DNA from: Alterisphingorhabdus sp038748365
GTDB lineage: Bacteria > Pseudomonadota > Alphaproteobacteria > Sphingomonadales > Sphingomonadaceae
NCBI GenBank assembly: GCA_038748365.1
Contig: JBCDIZ010000001.1
Coordinates: forward strand, 186,001 to 250,000
Length of the DNA stretch: 64,000 bases
Reading direction: 5' to 3'
The position numbers and the translations under genes are program-made. The notes under the pieces were generated by a model. That model made no database searches, had not been told where the DNA came from, and saw only the letters and a list, made by a program, of their open reading frames with translations. Numbering within the stretch: position 1 is the first letter of the stretch; each line of letters begins with the position of its first letter. Shown piece after piece: positions 62,556-64,000 of this stretch.

Positions 62556-64000
62556 GTGGTAAAAAAGAAGCTTCTCAATCTTCAGGATCAACTGGCTCAC
62601 GCGCCTATTAAAAGCAAAGTGCAGTTTGCGCTATCGGTGATGGTCGTGCTGATCGGTATATTGGCGCTGCTGGCGTCCATAACCGCAGCGGCATCGCAAT
62701 ATTATAATCAGACATTGGCGCAGGATCGTTTAGCATTCGCCCATATCATGCAGAATCTGGTTGAGGATTATCGTGAGGTTCTCACTGTGGAAAGCAAGGT
62801 CGCGAATAATGTGATGCCGACGTCTAGCGGTGTCAGTGCGCTTAACATGCTGGAACGACGTACCGATGCGCATTGGCAAATGCTCGGGGAATTGAATCTG
62901 CCTGTATCTGCAGAACGCCGCTATATAGAACTGCAAGCGGCGCGGCAAAAGGCAGATGGCTTGCGCGATAAACTGTGTTTCATACTCCACAAAAATGATG
63001 TTGAGAGCATCGAATTCCTCAAGACCAGTCGCTTACATCAGGATTTTGAACCGATGTGGTCCGCCGCGCATCGCTTTAATGAAGCTATGCGTCAGGCAAC
63101 GTCTTCAGACCTCTATATCTTGTCGACTATCTATACCGTTATTTACACGCTGACAGCGATTGTGATCATTCTCGCCATAGCTTTTGCCTGGTGGTGTGTT
63201 CGTGTCAGTAAAGGTCATTTGATCATGCCACTGCAGCAAATTGCCAAATTTGCGGTCTCTGAGAAGGATGGTCCGTCAGATATTTCTATTCTTGGCTTAC
63301 GCCGTAAAGATGAGATTGGCACCATCTCCCGCGCCATTCTGAAATCGCATCGTCAGGCCGAAAAGTCACTGCAATCGGAGAGAGAACGCAATGCGCTTGA
63401 TCGCAAGCTGACTCTGCAGCAGCGTGAGCGTGAAGCGGAACGCGCTGAACGGGCAGAAAAGATGCATGACATCATGACGACTTATGAAGCGGAGCTGATG
63501 GCCATGACTGAAAAGATGGCGGCGACTGCAGACACGATGCGCACAGTTGTTGGTCAGATGACGGGTTCTGCAGAAAATGTCCGTGATGAATGCGCCTTTG
63601 TCGCCAGCCATGCGGTGCAAACGAGCGAGTCCATTCAGCGCATCGATCATCGCGGCCGAACGCTGCAATCGGGCATGGCGGTTGTGCGTTCCAATGCGGA
63701 GCGCAGTTATAAAACGATTGAATGTGCGCGCAATGAGAGCCGTGAATGCATGATATTCTCGCAAGACCTTTCCGAAGCAGCCAAGGAAATATCCCAGATT
63801 CTGGCACTGATCAGCAATATCGCCAAGAAGACCAATTTGCTTGCGCTCAATGCGACTATTGAAGCTGCCCGCGCCGGAGATGCAGGGCGCGGCTTTGCCG
63901 TGGTGGCGCAGGAGGTGAAATCTCTCGCAACGCAGACTCAGCATTCGGCGGCATCAATTGAGGGGCAGCTTTCCAACATTGATGCGCTGGCCAATAAGCT
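62556..64000 (+). CDS. Methyl-accepting chemotaxis protein (3' truncated)
   Basis: Transmembrane chemoreceptor running off the window end; about 481 residues visible. Start GTG 62556, with AAGGA 10 bases upstream. It has a short basic N terminus, TM1 (about residues 25-48, FALSVMVVLIGILALLAS), a periplasmic sensor of about 140 residues with no recognised family, TM2 (about 192-212, VIYTLTAIVIILAIAFAWW), a HAMP-like linker and coiled coil, then the signalling hairpin tip (about 418-458): ISNIAKKTNLLALNATIEAA, RAGDAGRGFAVVAQEV. The tip sequence is intact, so it should couple to CheA/CheW. No che genes are in view. Confidence 0.93.
   Translation, partial: MVKKKLLNLQDQLAHAPIKSKVQFALSVMVVLIGILALLASITAAASQYYNQTLAQDRLAFAHIMQNLVEDYREVLTVESKVANNVMPTSSGVSALNMLERRTDAHWQMLGELNLPVSAERRYIELQAARQKADGLRDKLCFILHKNDVESIEFLKTSRLHQDFEPMWSAAHRFNEAMRQATSSDLYILSTIYTVIYTLTAIVIILAIAFAWWCVRVSKGHLIMPLQQIAKFAVSEKDGPSDISILGLRRKDEIGTISRAILKSHRQAEKSLQSERERNALDRKLTLQQREREAERAERAEKMHDIMTTYEAELMAMTEKMAATADTMRTVVGQMTGSAENVRDECAFVASHAVQTSESIQRIDHRGRTLQSGMAVVRSNAERSYKTIECARNESRECMIFSQDLSEAAKEISQILALISNIAKKTNLLALNATIEAARAGDAGRGFAVVAQEVKSLATQTQHSAASIEGQLSNIDALANK

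Overview
The window looks like ordinary chromosome from an alphaproteobacterium, most likely Sphingomonadales. Supporting signs are a CcrM-type GANTC methyltransferase next to rnhB, a tiny aa3-oxidase subunit IV gene in front of a split proton-translocating transhydrogenase (pntAA/pntAB/pntB), a split glycine decarboxylase (gcvPA/gcvPB), an F1 ATP synthase operon without the Fo genes, and a CpaF-type ATPase. The genus cannot be fixed from sequence alone. No rRNA, tRNA, insertion sequence, prophage or CRISPR array was seen.

Layout. 1-11.6 kb: two c-di-GMP proteins (the first cut by the window edge) flank purine genes purQ, purS and purC, an M16 protease, a DUF4349 lipoprotein and parC. 11.6-18.5 kb: a CCA-transferase/Nudix/DUF1285 operon, a GNAT enzyme, an MFS pump, DUF1499 and a soluble sugar dehydrogenase lipoprotein. 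18.5-23 kb: rnhB, ccrM (with a dense GANTC cluster in its leader), folP and a divergent NtrC-like regulator. 23.3-28.4 kb: aa3 subunit IV, pntAA, a small lipoprotein, a fasciclin protein with a strong terminator, then pntAB-pntB and an Asp/Glu racemase. 28.5-36.8 kb: dgt, an NAD(P)-binding protein, a tandem glycine riboswitch driving gcvT-gcvH-gcvPA-gcvPB and a BASS transporter. 37.4-39.1 kb: a more AT-rich patch with a TPR/TonB-C protein.

39-51 kb carries an acyl-CoA ligase, an EamA transporter and a nearly complete lower valine pathway: mmsA, isobutyryl-CoA dehydrogenase, 3-hydroxyisobutyryl-CoA hydrolase, an enoyl-CoA hydratase and mmsB. The run is interrupted by a VapBC-type toxin-antitoxin pair and by a wax-ester synthase/hydrolase pair. 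51-56.7 kb: a DUF1800/DUF1501 pair, cpaF and a second EamA transporter. 56.8-62.3 kb: atpH-atpA-(small TolR/ExbD-like ORF)-atpG-atpD-(membrane protein)-atpC on the minus strand. The window closes inside a chemoreceptor gene.

Three families of palindromic intergenic repeats recur through the window. The best candidates for something undescribed are the two unknown genes inside the ATP synthase operon, together with a terminator-like hairpin after atpD; the EAL protein whose degenerate GGDEF domain keeps its c-di-GMP I-site; and the GANTC-rich ccrM leader. Nothing here looks like a large novel defence or mobile system.
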